From Planctomycetaceae bacterium (GTDB lineage: Bacteria > Planctomycetota > Planctomycetia > Pirellulales > Thermoguttaceae), in contig SUVI01000039.1 in the NCBI GenBank assembly GCA_015062085.1, positions 1 through 24,669 of the forward strand: 24,669 nucleotides of DNA, written 5' to 3'. The notes below the pieces were generated by a model, which did not search any database, had not been told where the DNA came from, and was given only the letters and a program-made list of their open reading frames with translations. Below are positions 8,540 through 15,778 of the stretch, piece after piece; position 1 is the stretch's first letter; each line of letters begins with the position of its first letter. The position numbers were made by a program, and so were the translations under genes.

Positions 8540-8573
8540 CCCCTCCCCCCTCAAAAAAAGGAAGGCGGAGGGG
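8540..8573 (+). terminator. Possible terminator between convergent aroDE and the HzsA-like gene
   Basis: CCCCTCC (8540-8546) pairs with GGAGGGG (8567-8573) around an A-rich 20-base loop. Only a short CTTT follows, so as an intrinsic terminator it is weak. Confidence 0.4.
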
Positions 8574-8589
8574 CTTTCAACGCGCTTCC

Positions 8590-8654
8590 GAGCTCAACGA
8601 CCGAGCTCAACGACCGATCTCAACGACCGAGCTCAACGACCGCGCTCAACGAAA
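8590..8654. repeat. 13-bp tandem repeat, five units
   Basis: The unit is GAGCTCAACGACC, with variants GATCT... and GCGCT.... It is contiguous from 8590 to 8654 and ends about nine bases beyond the stop codon (8664-8666) of the minus-strand HzsA-like gene, within its presumed 3' untranslated region. Confidence 0.9.
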
Positions 8655-8663
8655 GGCTCTTTT

Positions 8664-11600
8664 CTACGGTTTCTGAAGCAGTTCCCAGTACTTCCGGTCG
8701 GTCTCGTACGGATCGATCGGCGTTCCGGGCACGTAATCTTCCGGTAAGACTCCGTAACGCTGCATTTCGCGCACGTACCATGGGTTCGGATAGAACGGGC
8801 GGATGCTGAAATGCGTGCTTTCGGTTCCGGTAACGTACTCCCTTCCCCGCTCGATCCCGCGCAGCATCGTCTGGTAGTCCGGATCCTCTTTCGTCTGGAA
8901 AACGTTTGCCGGCCCTGCCCAATTCCCGTCTTCACCGCGCACCCGGCATCGCCCCTGCCCGCCGGCCTCAGCACTTAGCGGCGCACGCAGCATCCGCGAC
9001 ATTTCCGGCTTGGAAAGATTAAAGACCCAGTTCACGTTGAATTTCAGTCCCTGGTGCACCATGGTTTCCGGAAGCCGGAACGGCCAGTTTTCCGAATCGG
9101 CGTGGCAGGAGGCGCATCTTCTTCGGACGACTTCCGCCATTGCCTGCGTTTCCGGCCAGGAATTCACCGGCGTCGGCACCGAACCGACCTCTCGGCCATC
9201 CTGTCCGTACGGCGAATAGTACCAAATCAGCGAACCGCTCGCGTTAGCGGCGTACGTCCCGGCGTAATTTGCGCCCGCTTCGAGCCAAAAACGGATCGTG
9301 CGTTTCTCTTCCGGACTCACGTTCGTACGCGGCTTGCCTTCTGCATCGGGATGGCCGGCCTCCACGATCTGCATCAGACGGCTCGCGCAGCTTCCGATCT
9401 CGTACGGTTTGAAATCACTCATCGGACGGTTGCGATTGTCGCCCAAGAATCCTTTCCAACTCAAAACGGCATACGATTCCACGAATTCACCCGGCCGCAG
9501 GTCGCTGTCCAGCGAGATCCCGCCGCCGCGCTGGTCCTCATTGTGGCATTCGACGCAGTGGCGCTCCCAGATCGGCACGATGTCGCGGAAGTAGTCGAAA
9601 AGTTCCGGAACGCCTTCCACCGGTTTCGGTCTCGCCGGCGGCTGCTGCATCGCGCGCATCATTTGAAGTCGGTCCTGCGGAGTCGGCGTCATGGTCCGGT
9701 CCTCATGGCAGCCGATGCACGCGGCATTTTCACCCGGCATGAGCGTCGTGAAGCTGTGCATCCTCTTCACGGCTTTTCCTTCCCCGTCCAGCGCGATGAA
9801 GAAAAGGGAGCGCATCGCCGGAAGTTCCATGAAAGCCGAGCCGTCTTCATTCACGGGTACCGTTCCGAGAATGCGCGTCAGTGCAAACGTCCCGCCGGAG
9901 GAAACGCTCATCATCCCGCCGTTGAAATGGACGGGGATCGGAAGCGGTTCCATCACGAGCAGTTCCTTCACCGTTCCGGGAGCCAGATCCTTCATCTGCC
10001 GTCCCTCGTAAATGTTCGCCATGGCGAGTGTTCCCGTTTTCTGCGTCCGGTCCGTTACGTCGGCGATGAGCTGTTCGCGTTCCCGCACGATGATCGGCTG
10101 AACGTCCGCGACGTAAAATTTCCGGTCAGCTTCCTCCTGCGGAAGTGTGTAGACCGGGCAGAGCCGTCCCTCGCCGTCCATCAAAACGATCCGAGAACGC
10201 GAAACGCACAGGATGCAGTCCTCACTGAATGCCCACGGATCCGCAAATTCCCACTGCGACACAGAGACCTGCTTCGCACCTTCCGGCGCATCGGGTCCTT
10301 TCCGCGGATCGACCAGCGCGATGGCTCCGTAATGTTCCCTCATACCGTGGCCGGGCGAAAAGGTCGCGCAGACTTCAAATTTTCGTTCTTCCGGCGGAAC
10401 GTCTTTTCGGTAGCGGATCGGTTTCGCTCCGAGCATGCAGATCCCAGGCGTCTGATTTCCGTAGAAGATCTGGTGACGCGTTCCGTCTGGATTCGCAGTC
10501 CAGAGGTGGTGGTAGTGGACCTGGGAACGGTCAATGTACTCCCACCGCATGTAGAGGAGCTGCCCGTTCGGCAGGACCCACGGAGTGTTTTCCTGCTCCG
10601 GATTGGAGGAGATCGGACGCACATCTTCGCCGTTGGGACCGCATCGGTGAAGATTCGCCACGCCGGTCAGCCAGCACTGGACCCACCGTTTCGCGCGGCT
10701 CGAGGGAAAAACGATGTCACCGTTGGGAAGGTACGTCGGTTCAATGTCGTCCCAATTCCCGTCGGTCAACTGACGCAGACCCGTACCGTCCAGGTTGATC
10801 TCGTAGAGATGGTAGTGCCGCGTGCCGGCTTTCAGGTAGGAGAAAATGCACTTTCGGGCGTCGTAGTGGACCTGCGGATCGCGAATGTTGCCCTGCGGGT
10901 CCTCAAAAAGAGTACGGACTTCTCCGGTTTCCAGATCCAGGATCCGAAGCGCCCCGCCTCCTCCGAGCGGAAAGGGAAACGCATTCGTATCGCACGCATA
11001 GTACCCGAAATTGGCGTACCAGTGTCCGTCAAAGCTCGGTTGACGCACCGCGAAAAGGAGCTCCTTTACGTCTTCCATGGGACCGCCGGCCGCTCGTGCT
11101 TTCGCCAGCATTTCTGAGCGCCGCTCAAGTGCCAGAGGTTCCGGCTGCGTCCGAAGCGCAAGATAGTCAAAGTGGATCCAGCTTCCGTCAAAGATCTTCA
11201 TCCGGATCTCATTCTGTCCAGCTTTCACCAGACCTGCGGGGATCGGGAGCGCAATGTGCGACGGCCAGCCGTCGTGGACCTGCGGGTCGAACGGAGGGAA
11301 ACCTTCCTGACCGGGAACCACACGCATCGGTTCAAGCTGCGTCCCGTTCACCGTCAACTGAAGCAGAGACGGCTCGGTCGGATGCCCGTAGCACATTGCC
11401 GTGATGAGGTAAAGCGGAACGTCCACCGTCTTCGGTGACTCAAACTCGATCCGCGCGGAGAACGCATGCCCCGCATTGTGGAAATCGCGCGTACTGCACA
11501 AAGTGGGAGTCCAGTTTCGCGGTCGATCCCGTCCCACGACGTAATTCACTACCGGCTCGTCTGGTTTCCCAAAAAAGTCCTCAAATCGAACATGATGCGC

Positions 11601-11759
11601 AAATTCGGCACTCGAATAGTCCGGAGATCCGATCTGAAAAAGCGTCTCTGCCGAAACGTTTTCAGAAGAGACCGCCTCCGCACGGCACCAAGTACCGCTC
11701 GTAAACAGAAACACCGTCCCAAACAACAATATTCCAAAAAATCTCAAAACTTGATCCAT
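8664..11759 (-). CDS. Exported tri-haem TolB-propeller protein, hydrazine-synthase-alpha-like
   Basis: 1031 aa. An N-terminal signal peptide (about 1-28, hydrophobic FGILLFGTVFLF, then RAEA) predicts export. Residues about 95-205 form a beta-sandwich resembling a carbohydrate-lyase-type accessory domain (LLQLTVNG, then GQNEIRMKIFDGSWIHFDYLAL). Residues about 233-540 carry PD40/TolB-like blades (YEINLDGTGLRQLTDG, EPTYLPNGDIVFPSSR, LWTANPDGTRHQIFYG). The C-terminal part contains three c-haem motifs: CIGCH 681-685, CVECH 735-739 and CASCH 882-886. This propeller-plus-haem layout is that of the HZS_alpha-like family, which is widespread in planctomycetes that are not anammox bacteria. No hydrazine synthase beta or gamma gene is nearby, so hydrazine synthesis is not implied; periplasmic electron transfer or an unknown redox enzyme is more likely. 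The upstream ribosome binding site is weak. Confidence 0.85.
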   Translation of the reverse strand: MDQVLRFFGILLFGTVFLFTSGTWCRAEAVSSENVSAETLFQIGSPDYSSAEFAHHVRFEDFFGKPDEPVVNYVVGRDRPRNWTPTLCSTRDFHNAGHAFSARIEFESPKTVDVPLYLITAMCYGHPTEPSLLQLTVNGTQLEPMRVVPGQEGFPPFDPQVHDGWPSHIALPIPAGLVKAGQNEIRMKIFDGSWIHFDYLALRTQPEPLALERRSEMLAKARAAGGPMEDVKELLFAVRQPSFDGHWYANFGYYACDTNAFPFPLGGGGALRILDLETGEVRTLFEDPQGNIRDPQVHYDARKCIFSYLKAGTRHYHLYEINLDGTGLRQLTDGNWDDIEPTYLPNGDIVFPSSRAKRWVQCWLTGVANLHRCGPNGEDVRPISSNPEQENTPWVLPNGQLLYMRWEYIDRSQVHYHHLWTANPDGTRHQIFYGNQTPGICMLGAKPIRYRKDVPPEERKFEVCATFSPGHGMREHYGAIALVDPRKGPDAPEGAKQVSVSQWEFADPWAFSEDCILCVSRSRIVLMDGEGRLCPVYTLPQEEADRKFYVADVQPIIVREREQLIADVTDRTQKTGTLAMANIYEGRQMKDLAPGTVKELLVMEPLPIPVHFNGGMMSVSSGGTFALTRILGTVPVNEDGSAFMELPAMRSLFFIALDGEGKAVKRMHSFTTLMPGENAACIGCHEDRTMTPTPQDRLQMMRAMQQPPARPKPVEGVPELFDYFRDIVPIWERHCVECHNEDQRGGGISLDSDLRPGEFVESYAVLSWKGFLGDNRNRPMSDFKPYEIGSCASRLMQIVEAGHPDAEGKPRTNVSPEEKRTIRFWLEAGANYAGTYAANASGSLIWYYSPYGQDGREVGSVPTPVNSWPETQAMAEVVRRRCASCHADSENWPFRLPETMVHQGLKFNVNWVFNLSKPEMSRMLRAPLSAEAGGQGRCRVRGEDGNWAGPANVFQTKEDPDYQTMLRGIERGREYVTGTESTHFSIRPFYPNPWYVREMQRYGVLPEDYVPGTPIDPYETDRKYWELLQKP

Positions 11760-11788
11760 TTCTCACTCGCAAATTTGGCAGGAAGGCA

Positions 11789-11830
11789 GGAAAATCAAAA
11801 ACAGCAGGCTCCATCCGCTTGGAGACCTGC
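11789..11830 (-). terminator. Second intrinsic terminator of the LRR/RtcR-like operon
   Basis: On the minus strand GCAGG, then CTCCAA (one extra base between them), pairs with TGGAG and CCTGC (11804-11830). It is followed by TGTTTTTGATTTTCC. It lies just downstream of another hairpin terminator and 30 bp upstream of the HzsA-like start codon, so it insulates that gene. Confidence 0.6.
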
Positions 11831-11841
11831 GCGAAGAAACA

Positions 11842-11873
11842 AAAAAATCGTTTTCGGCGCCATCCCGAAAACG
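11842..11873 (-). terminator. Intrinsic terminator of the LRR/RtcR-like operon
   Basis: On the minus strand a perfect 9-bp stem CGTTTTCGG/CCGAAAACG (11849-11873) with a 7-base loop is followed directly by ATTTTTTT. It lies downstream of the 29-bp array, so that array is transcribed as 3' untranslated RNA of the RtcR-like gene. Confidence 0.75.
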
Positions 11874-11912
11874 GAACGGCACGCAAAAAAAGGAAAGTGT
11901 GAACTGCGGAGT

Positions 11913-12086
11913 ACGCGGTCTGCTCCGTTGGCGCACTCTGAACGCGGTCTGCTCCGTTGGCGCACTCTGAACGCGGTCTGCTCCGTCTGCGCACTCTGAA
12001 CGCGGTCTGCTCCGTTGGCGCACACTGAACGCGGTCTGCTCCGTTGGCGCACTCTGAACGCGGTCTGCTCCGTTGGCGCACTCAGG
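11913..12086. repeat. 29-bp tandem array, six contiguous units
   Basis: Units begin with ACGCGGTCTGCTCCG at 11913, 11942, 11971, 12000, 12029 and 12058. They differ by one to three bases (GTTGGCGC or GTCTGCGC inside; CACTCTGA or CACACTGA at the end). There are no spacers. The array abuts the stop of the RtcR-like gene (12082-12084). That gene's last codons (12098-12112) contain TTCCGTCTGCGCA, matching the unit, as though the array grew from the gene's 3' end. Confidence 0.95.
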
Positions 12087-13188
12087 ATCCCGTTAATTCC
12101 GTCTGCGCATTTTGGATCTCATTCCACGTGATCCCAAATTTCAGAAGGTACTTTCTTAGCCTGTCCGTGTCGTTCGTCGTGCTTTTTTCAAGCCGAGAGG
12201 AGGAAAAGAGCACGCGGCCGGCTTCGGAAAGACTTTGAGCCTGCCGGCAGACCAGCAGCACGTCCGCCAGCTGTGCCTTCGCAAATCGGTCCAGACCATC
12301 CCAGCGTTCCTCACCGAGGATCTTTCGAGCCGTTTCGGAAGCCTGCTCGCCCGCGGATTCACGGATCACCGGCGGTTCACCAGCCCAAAGACCGCGCAGG
12401 TACTGAAGCTCGCCATGCACGATCTCCGCAGAGATCACCCCCTCACGCATTCCCCCCTCACGCATTCCCCCCTCACGCATTCCCTCCTCACGCATTCCCT
12501 CCTCACGCATTCCCTCCTCACGCATTCCCTCCTCATGCTGCGTGCTTCCGCCGTGCTTCAGGACCGCCAACGCAGCCATTCGGGAGACGCTTCCGCGCAG
12601 GTCACGCAGATCGCCGCGCCAGACCGCCTCCATTGAAACGGCGAATCGGAGGTACTTCTGCAGTGCGCTTTCTTCAAAGGCGACCTGGATCCCGGATCTG
12701 GCCGACCAACGCGCAAACTCGTTCTCAAGGAGTTCCGGAAAGTCTTCCTGTCTTGCCGTAAGGGGAGGAAACGCAAACGTCCACGCACTCAGAACGGCCC
12801 AAAGCTCTGGAAGAAACGAGCCGTCCTTCACCCTTTCCGCGAGTTCCGTTCCAGTCTGTGCAAAACAGACCTGCGATCCGCGTTCCAGCAGGTGAAGTAA
12901 GATCCGCTGTGCACCGAGATCCAGCAGCTCAACGTCTTTCAGCAAAAGGAGGCCGGCCGTTTCCTGCGCAAATGCCAGTTCTTCCAGTCGGCGATCCGCA
13001 GCTGTTCCGCACGGGATCTCTATCAGGGGCGTCTTTTTTCGGGAAGCAAAGGTGCGGACCCACTCCGTTTTCGACAGACTGTCTGGACCGATCAGCAGAA
13101 AAGTCCGGCTCAATCCTGCCTGCGCGATCTGCGCGAGGAGCTGCAAGGCGCTGTCGTGTTCCGAATTTTTCGAATTTACGCTCTTCAT
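12082..13188 (-). CDS. Degenerate RtcR-like sigma-54 AAA+ protein without CARF domain
   Basis: 368 aa from the ATG at 13186-13188, preceded by GGGGA; upstream in-frame ATGs overlap the preceding gene. The C-terminus (about 291-357: ILGEERWDGLDRF, VCRQAQSLSEAGRVLF, NDTDRLRKYLLKFGITW) matches the DNA-binding end of RtcR, activator of the rtcBA RNA-repair operon. RFAVSMEAVWRGDLRDLRG (181-199) is also RtcR-like. The AAA+ core is decayed: Walker A reads GPDSLSKT (34-41; Ser for the second Gly), Walker B reads LLLLKDVE (Lys for Asp), and the arginine-finger segment reads GSFLPELWAVL (no Arg). The gap between Walker motifs is too short for a GAFTGA loop. The N-terminal CARF sensor of true RtcR is absent and the family's usual length is over 500 aa. 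It lies 28 bp downstream of the LRR gene. A DNA-binding repressor or decoy is inferred. Confidence 0.7.
   Translation of the reverse strand: MKSVNSKNSEHDSALQLLAQIAQAGLSRTFLLIGPDSLSKTEWVRTFASRKKTPLIEIPCGTAADRRLEELAFAQETAGLLLLKDVELLDLGAQRILLHLLERGSQVCFAQTGTELAERVKDGSFLPELWAVLSAWTFAFPPLTARQEDFPELLENEFARWSARSGIQVAFEESALQKYLRFAVSMEAVWRGDLRDLRGSVSRMAALAVLKHGGSTQHEEGMREEGMREEGMREEGMREGGMREGGMREGVISAEIVHGELQYLRGLWAGEPPVIRESAGEQASETARKILGEERWDGLDRFAKAQLADVLLVCRQAQSLSEAGRVLFSSSRLEKSTTNDTDRLRKYLLKFGITWNEIQNAQTELTGS
12442..12531 (-). repeat. 15-bp in-frame repeat (EEGMR/EGGMR) in the RtcR-like gene
   Basis: Six contiguous 15-bp units (plus-strand CTCACGCATTCCCTC or ...CCCCC) encode four EEGMR and two EGGMR pentapeptides at residues 219-248. 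They sit between the AAA+ lid-like segment and the C-terminal DNA-binding region, where RtcR has a short linker. Confidence 0.95.
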
Positions 13189-13216
13189 GAAAGTTCCCCG
13201 TTTGGACGCACGCTTT

Positions 13217-14233
13217 TCAGTCCTGCTCTTCGAATTTCTCACGGATCCACTGCCCAAGAGCAGACTGTCCCAAAGCGGAACGTTCCAGAGCGCCCAGGAT
13301 CCCGGACTCTTCCGGCTCGTCAAGGATCGCACGATGCCGAATTCCGCGTTTTTTCGCACATTTCAGGGCCTCGGAGTCCTTCGGCGCGCAGATCAGAAGC
13401 TCCGAGCAGTTCAAAAATGCGCCCAGCCCGATTTTCTGCACGTTTTTGTGAAACGTCAGCGTGCGCAGTTTCCCGCAGTTTCCAAATGCCAATTCCGCGA
13501 TCTCACAGACGCGTTTAGGGATCTCGTACGATCCTGCATCCCGATCCAAAAAAGCAATGAGAGTCCGACCGTCCTGCGAAAAAAGGACTTTGCCTTCCAT
13601 TCGAAAATACGGGTGCGATCCTGAAAGCTCCACTTTTTTCAGTTTCGGACAAAATGCGAAGGGATTGGCGGGAATGTGCGAGAGACTGAATGGAAACTGG
13701 ATCGATTCCAGTTCCGGAACTTTCTGAAAAAGCGTTTTCGGCAGCGTCGTGACCCCTTTCGGAATGCGGACGTTCCCTCCCTTTCCGAGATACCGCACGA
13801 CACGCAGCTCGTTTCCGCTTTCCTCAAGCTCCCAATCGGCCAAATTTGAGGATCTCGATCCCGCCGTCTCACGCTCCTTGAATGCCGCGGCTGCGTCCGG
13901 CTCAGTCTCCGTTTCCGGCTCAGTCTCCGTTTCCGGCTCAGTCTCCGTTTCCGGCTCAGTCTCCGTTTCCGTCGCGGTCTCCGTTTCCGTCGCGGTCTCC
14001 GTTTCCGGCTCAGTCTCCGTTTCCGTCGCGGTCTCCGTTTCCGTCGCGGTCTCCGTTTCCGCGGGCAGCGTATCCGTCAGTTCTGCGGCGAGGCTTTGCG
14101 CAAAACTCTCTGCGACGGCTTCCGCAAAATCTTCCGTAAGATCCACGGAAAAAACGTCCGTTTCTTTATTTGGCAAAATTTCCGAACGATTTTCGCTCTG
14201 TGCGTCTTTCATTTTCGCCTTCTCGTTTCGCAT
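13217..14233 (-). CDS. Cytoplasmic BspA/TpLRR-type leucine-rich-repeat protein with TE-rich repeat
   Basis: 338 aa with no signal peptide or membrane segment, so probably cytoplasmic. Residues 58-113 are TETEPE/TETATE hexapeptides from an 18-bp repeat, making a long acidic linker. Residues about 142-295 contain LRR_5 (BspA-like) repeats: VRIPKGVTTLPKTLFQKVPELESIQF, then SHIPANPFAFCPKLKKVEL, then YEIPKRVCEIAELAFGNCGKLRTLTFHKNV and QKIGLGAFLNCSELLI. Such repeats usually bind protein partners. It lies 26 bp beyond the SDR gene stop and 28 bp before the RtcR-like gene, so all three are probably one transcript. The first ATG (14233) has no clear ribosome binding site; an ATG at 14212 behind GAGAAGG is an equally plausible start. 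Confidence 0.7.
   Translation of the reverse strand: MRNEKAKMKDAQSENRSEILPNKETDVFSVDLTEDFAEAVAESFAQSLAAELTDTLPAETETATETETATETETEPETETATETETATETETEPETETEPETETEPETETEPDAAAAFKERETAGSRSSNLADWELEESGNELRVVRYLGKGGNVRIPKGVTTLPKTLFQKVPELESIQFPFSLSHIPANPFAFCPKLKKVELSGSHPYFRMEGKVLFSQDGRTLIAFLDRDAGSYEIPKRVCEIAELAFGNCGKLRTLTFHKNVQKIGLGAFLNCSELLICAPKDSEALKCAKKRGIRHRAILDEPEESGILGALERSALGQSALGQWIREKFEEQD
13896..14057 (-). repeat. 18-bp in-frame repeat, nine units of two types
   Basis: Plus-strand units TCCGGCTCAGTCTCCGTT (five) and TCCGTCGCGGTCTCCGTT (four) are interleaved in the order A A A A B B A B B. They encode acidic Thr-Glu-rich hexapeptides. The interspersed order implies duplication of blocks larger than one unit. 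Confidence 0.95.
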
Positions 14234-14259
14234 TTTTTATTTCAGACTGTCCGATTTTT

Positions 14260-15051
14260 TCAAAGACGCTCGATGAGCATCCCGCCGTCCACCATGATGA
14301 CTTGGCCTGTGCTGTATCGCAGATCCCCGCGGGCAAGCATCGCAGCAGCAAGGCCAATGTCGTCAGGATATCCCCAGCGGTTCTGGATCACCAGTCCCTC
14401 CGCGATCAGTCGGTCATACTTTTCCGTGACGGCCGCCGTCATGTCCGTTTTAATGATTCCCGGTCGGATCTCGTAGACCTGAATGTCATGTTCTGCCAGA
14501 CGCACCGCCCAGAGTTTCGTTGCCATGGAGATCCCTGCCTTGGAAATGCAGTACTCACCGCGGCTGACCGACGCGACCGTCGAGCTGATGGAGGAAGTGT
14601 TGATGACTGCGAACGGAGCCGTTTCCCCCGCTTCGCGAGCCGCGATCATTCTCCGAGCGACGGCCTGCGTGAGGAAAAAGGGGCCTTGAAGATTGATCTT
14701 CATGAGCCATTCGTAGTTTTCTTCCGTCATATCGAGCACATCGGCACGCACACGCGCTCCCACACCCGCATTGTTTACGAGAAGATGGACCGTCCCGAAT
14801 TCCGCATCCACGCCGGAGAGCATCGCCTCACGAGCCTGCGGATCGGAAACGTCGCACTGGAAGTAGCGGACTTTGGGAGGCACTGTCTGTGAAACTCCGA
14901 GGGACGCGATCTCCTCAACGGCCTGAGAGACCGATGGATCTTCAAGCGGTTTTGAGCCGCAAAGTGCGAGACTCCAGCCTTCCGCAATAAGATGCTCTGC
15001 GATCCCGCGTCCGATCCCGCGTGCGCCGCCCGTCACGATTGCCGTCTTCAT
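14260..15051 (-). CDS. SDR-family oxidoreductase (FabG-like 3-ketoacyl-ACP reductase-type)
   Basis: 263 aa from the ATG preceded by AGGAG with eight bases spacing; a longer frame from 15087 overlaps the leader. Classical short-chain dehydrogenase/reductase: TGGARGIG nucleotide loop (7-14), D67 in the CDVSD segment, NNAG (93-96), N120, the serine segment NTSSISS (151-157), and Tyr167 and Lys171 in EYCISK. The ending STGQVIMVDGG is family-typical. YEIRPGIIKTDMTAAVTEKYD closely resembles the group annotated as provisional 3-ketoacyl-ACP reductase, but sugar or other NAD(P)H-dependent alcohol oxidation is equally possible. No other fatty-acid gene is nearby. It heads the SDR - LRR - RtcR-like operon behind a near-perfect promoter. 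Confidence 0.9.
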   Translation of the reverse strand: MKTAIVTGGARGIGRGIAEHLIAEGWSLALCGSKPLEDPSVSQAVEEIASLGVSQTVPPKVRYFQCDVSDPQAREAMLSGVDAEFGTVHLLVNNAGVGARVRADVLDMTEENYEWLMKINLQGPFFLTQAVARRMIAAREAGETAPFAVINTSSISSTVASVSRGEYCISKAGISMATKLWAVRLAEHDIQVYEIRPGIIKTDMTAAVTEKYDRLIAEGLVIQNRWGYPDDIGLAAAMLARGDLRYSTGQVIMVDGGMLIERL

Positions 15052-15103
15052 CAAAAATTCTCCTTTTTTATGCAAACCGGATCTCACTCCTGAACTTTCT
15101 CAC

Positions 15104-15132
15104 ATTTTAATACAGATTCCTGCTTTTGTCAA
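15104..15132 (-). promoter_or_regulatory. Sigma-70-type promoter of the SDR operon
   Basis: On the minus strand TTGACA (15132-15127) and TAAAAT (15109-15104) are separated by exactly 17 bp. The start is predicted near 15097, giving a leader of roughly 46 nt before the SDR ATG. Confidence 0.8.
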
Positions 15133-15382
15133 GAACGCACGAAAAAATTTTTGAAATTCTTAGGAAACGAAGTCGAGTGGACCTTTTAACTTTCTGTTTT
15201 ATGGCTCATACCGCTTGGCAGCCATTACTTTTGGGGAAGAAGTCCTCTTTTTCATGGATCTCTGAACTTTCTGTAACACCTCTGCGTTCTATTAATAGAG
15301 ACTTAAAACCCCGCGTCTTTTGGGGCATATAACAGGACGTAGGGTTTTCAGTTTTGGAACTTTCAGAAAAAGGAGAATTGAG
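15133..15382 (+). other. AT-richer spacer upstream of the orphan membrane gene
   Basis: No supported gene. It is visibly more AT-rich than the flanks. A short hairpin CCCC/GGGG (15309-15325) precedes a possible TATAAC -10 at 15328-15333, but no matching -35 is seen. The region supplies the leader for the gene at 15383. Confidence 0.5.
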
Positions 15383-15778
15383 ATGAAAGAGAAAGTTTTG
15401 AAAGTGTTGTGGAATGGAATTCTACTGTGCCCGACATTGTTGTTTGGCTATTATTTTACAGGTTGTACCTGGTCATGCTTTATTACTGATTGCAGCTGGC
15501 GATTTATTGCCGCCGTTTGGCTGCCCATGTTTCTTGGTTTTATTTTTCTTTTCAGACTGTATTTTTCGCGTAGAAAGTGCACATGGCTGGCAGCCTCGGC
15601 AGCGGCTTCTACGCTTGTCATTCTTACGTTCCTTGCCTGCCTTCCGCTGCTTCCGGTTGCAGATATGCTTGCAGAAAAAGGGATCTGGTGGATTCATGGC
15701 TGCCTTCCAGCCGCGGTACTCTGCATCGCGGCTGGTCTTGCAAGCTGCATCCTCCCGAATTCAAGAGTTACCTCCTAG
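15383..15778 (+). CDS. Small four-helix membrane protein of unknown function
   Basis: 131 aa. The start is chosen at 15383 because AGGAG lies seven bases upstream (15371-15375); an in-frame ATG at 15320 has no such site. Four hydrophobic segments are predicted at about 8-26, 40-60, 67-92 and 102-124, separated by short charged loops (RLYFSRRKCTW; ADMLAEKGIWW), so it is an integral membrane protein. Several cysteines (16, 28, 32, 37, 66, 85, 107, 114, 122) are notable but form no known motif. I do not recognise the family. Base composition and codon use at the 5' end are more AT-rich than neighbouring genes, hinting at recent acquisition. No operon partner is evident. Confidence 0.65.
   Translation: MKEKVLKVLWNGILLCPTLLFGYYFTGCTWSCFITDCSWRFIAAVWLPMFLGFIFLFRLYFSRRKCTWLAASAAASTLVILTFLACLPLLPVADMLAEKGIWWIHGCLPAAVLCIAAGLASCILPNSRVTS

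Noticed and set aside
9054..11117. 687-codon plus-strand open frame
   Set aside because: It lies entirely antisense to the HzsA-like gene and is Arg/His-rich without domains, a typical shadow of a GC-rich gene.
8664..11759. Annotation as true hydrazine synthase (anammox)
   Set aside because: The beta and gamma subunits and other anammox genes are absent, and HzsA-like proteins are common in non-anammox planctomycetes.
11662..12081. Minus-strand frames of 85-139 codons rich in ANGADRV/PTEQTAF
   Set aside because: They are products of the 29-bp array, which stays open in all frames, and they overlap the terminators.
11913..12086. 29-bp repeat considered as a CRISPR array
   Set aside because: The units are contiguous with no spacers, they vary internally, and no cas gene is present.
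12082..13188. Annotation as a functional RtcR regulating RNA repair
   Set aside because: No CARF domain, no intact Walker motifs, no GAFTGA loop, and no rtcA or rtcB in the window.
15126..15332. 68-codon plus-strand frame starting with TTG
   Set aside because: It starts inside the minus-strand SDR promoter, has no ribosome binding site and ends before the real gene at 15383.
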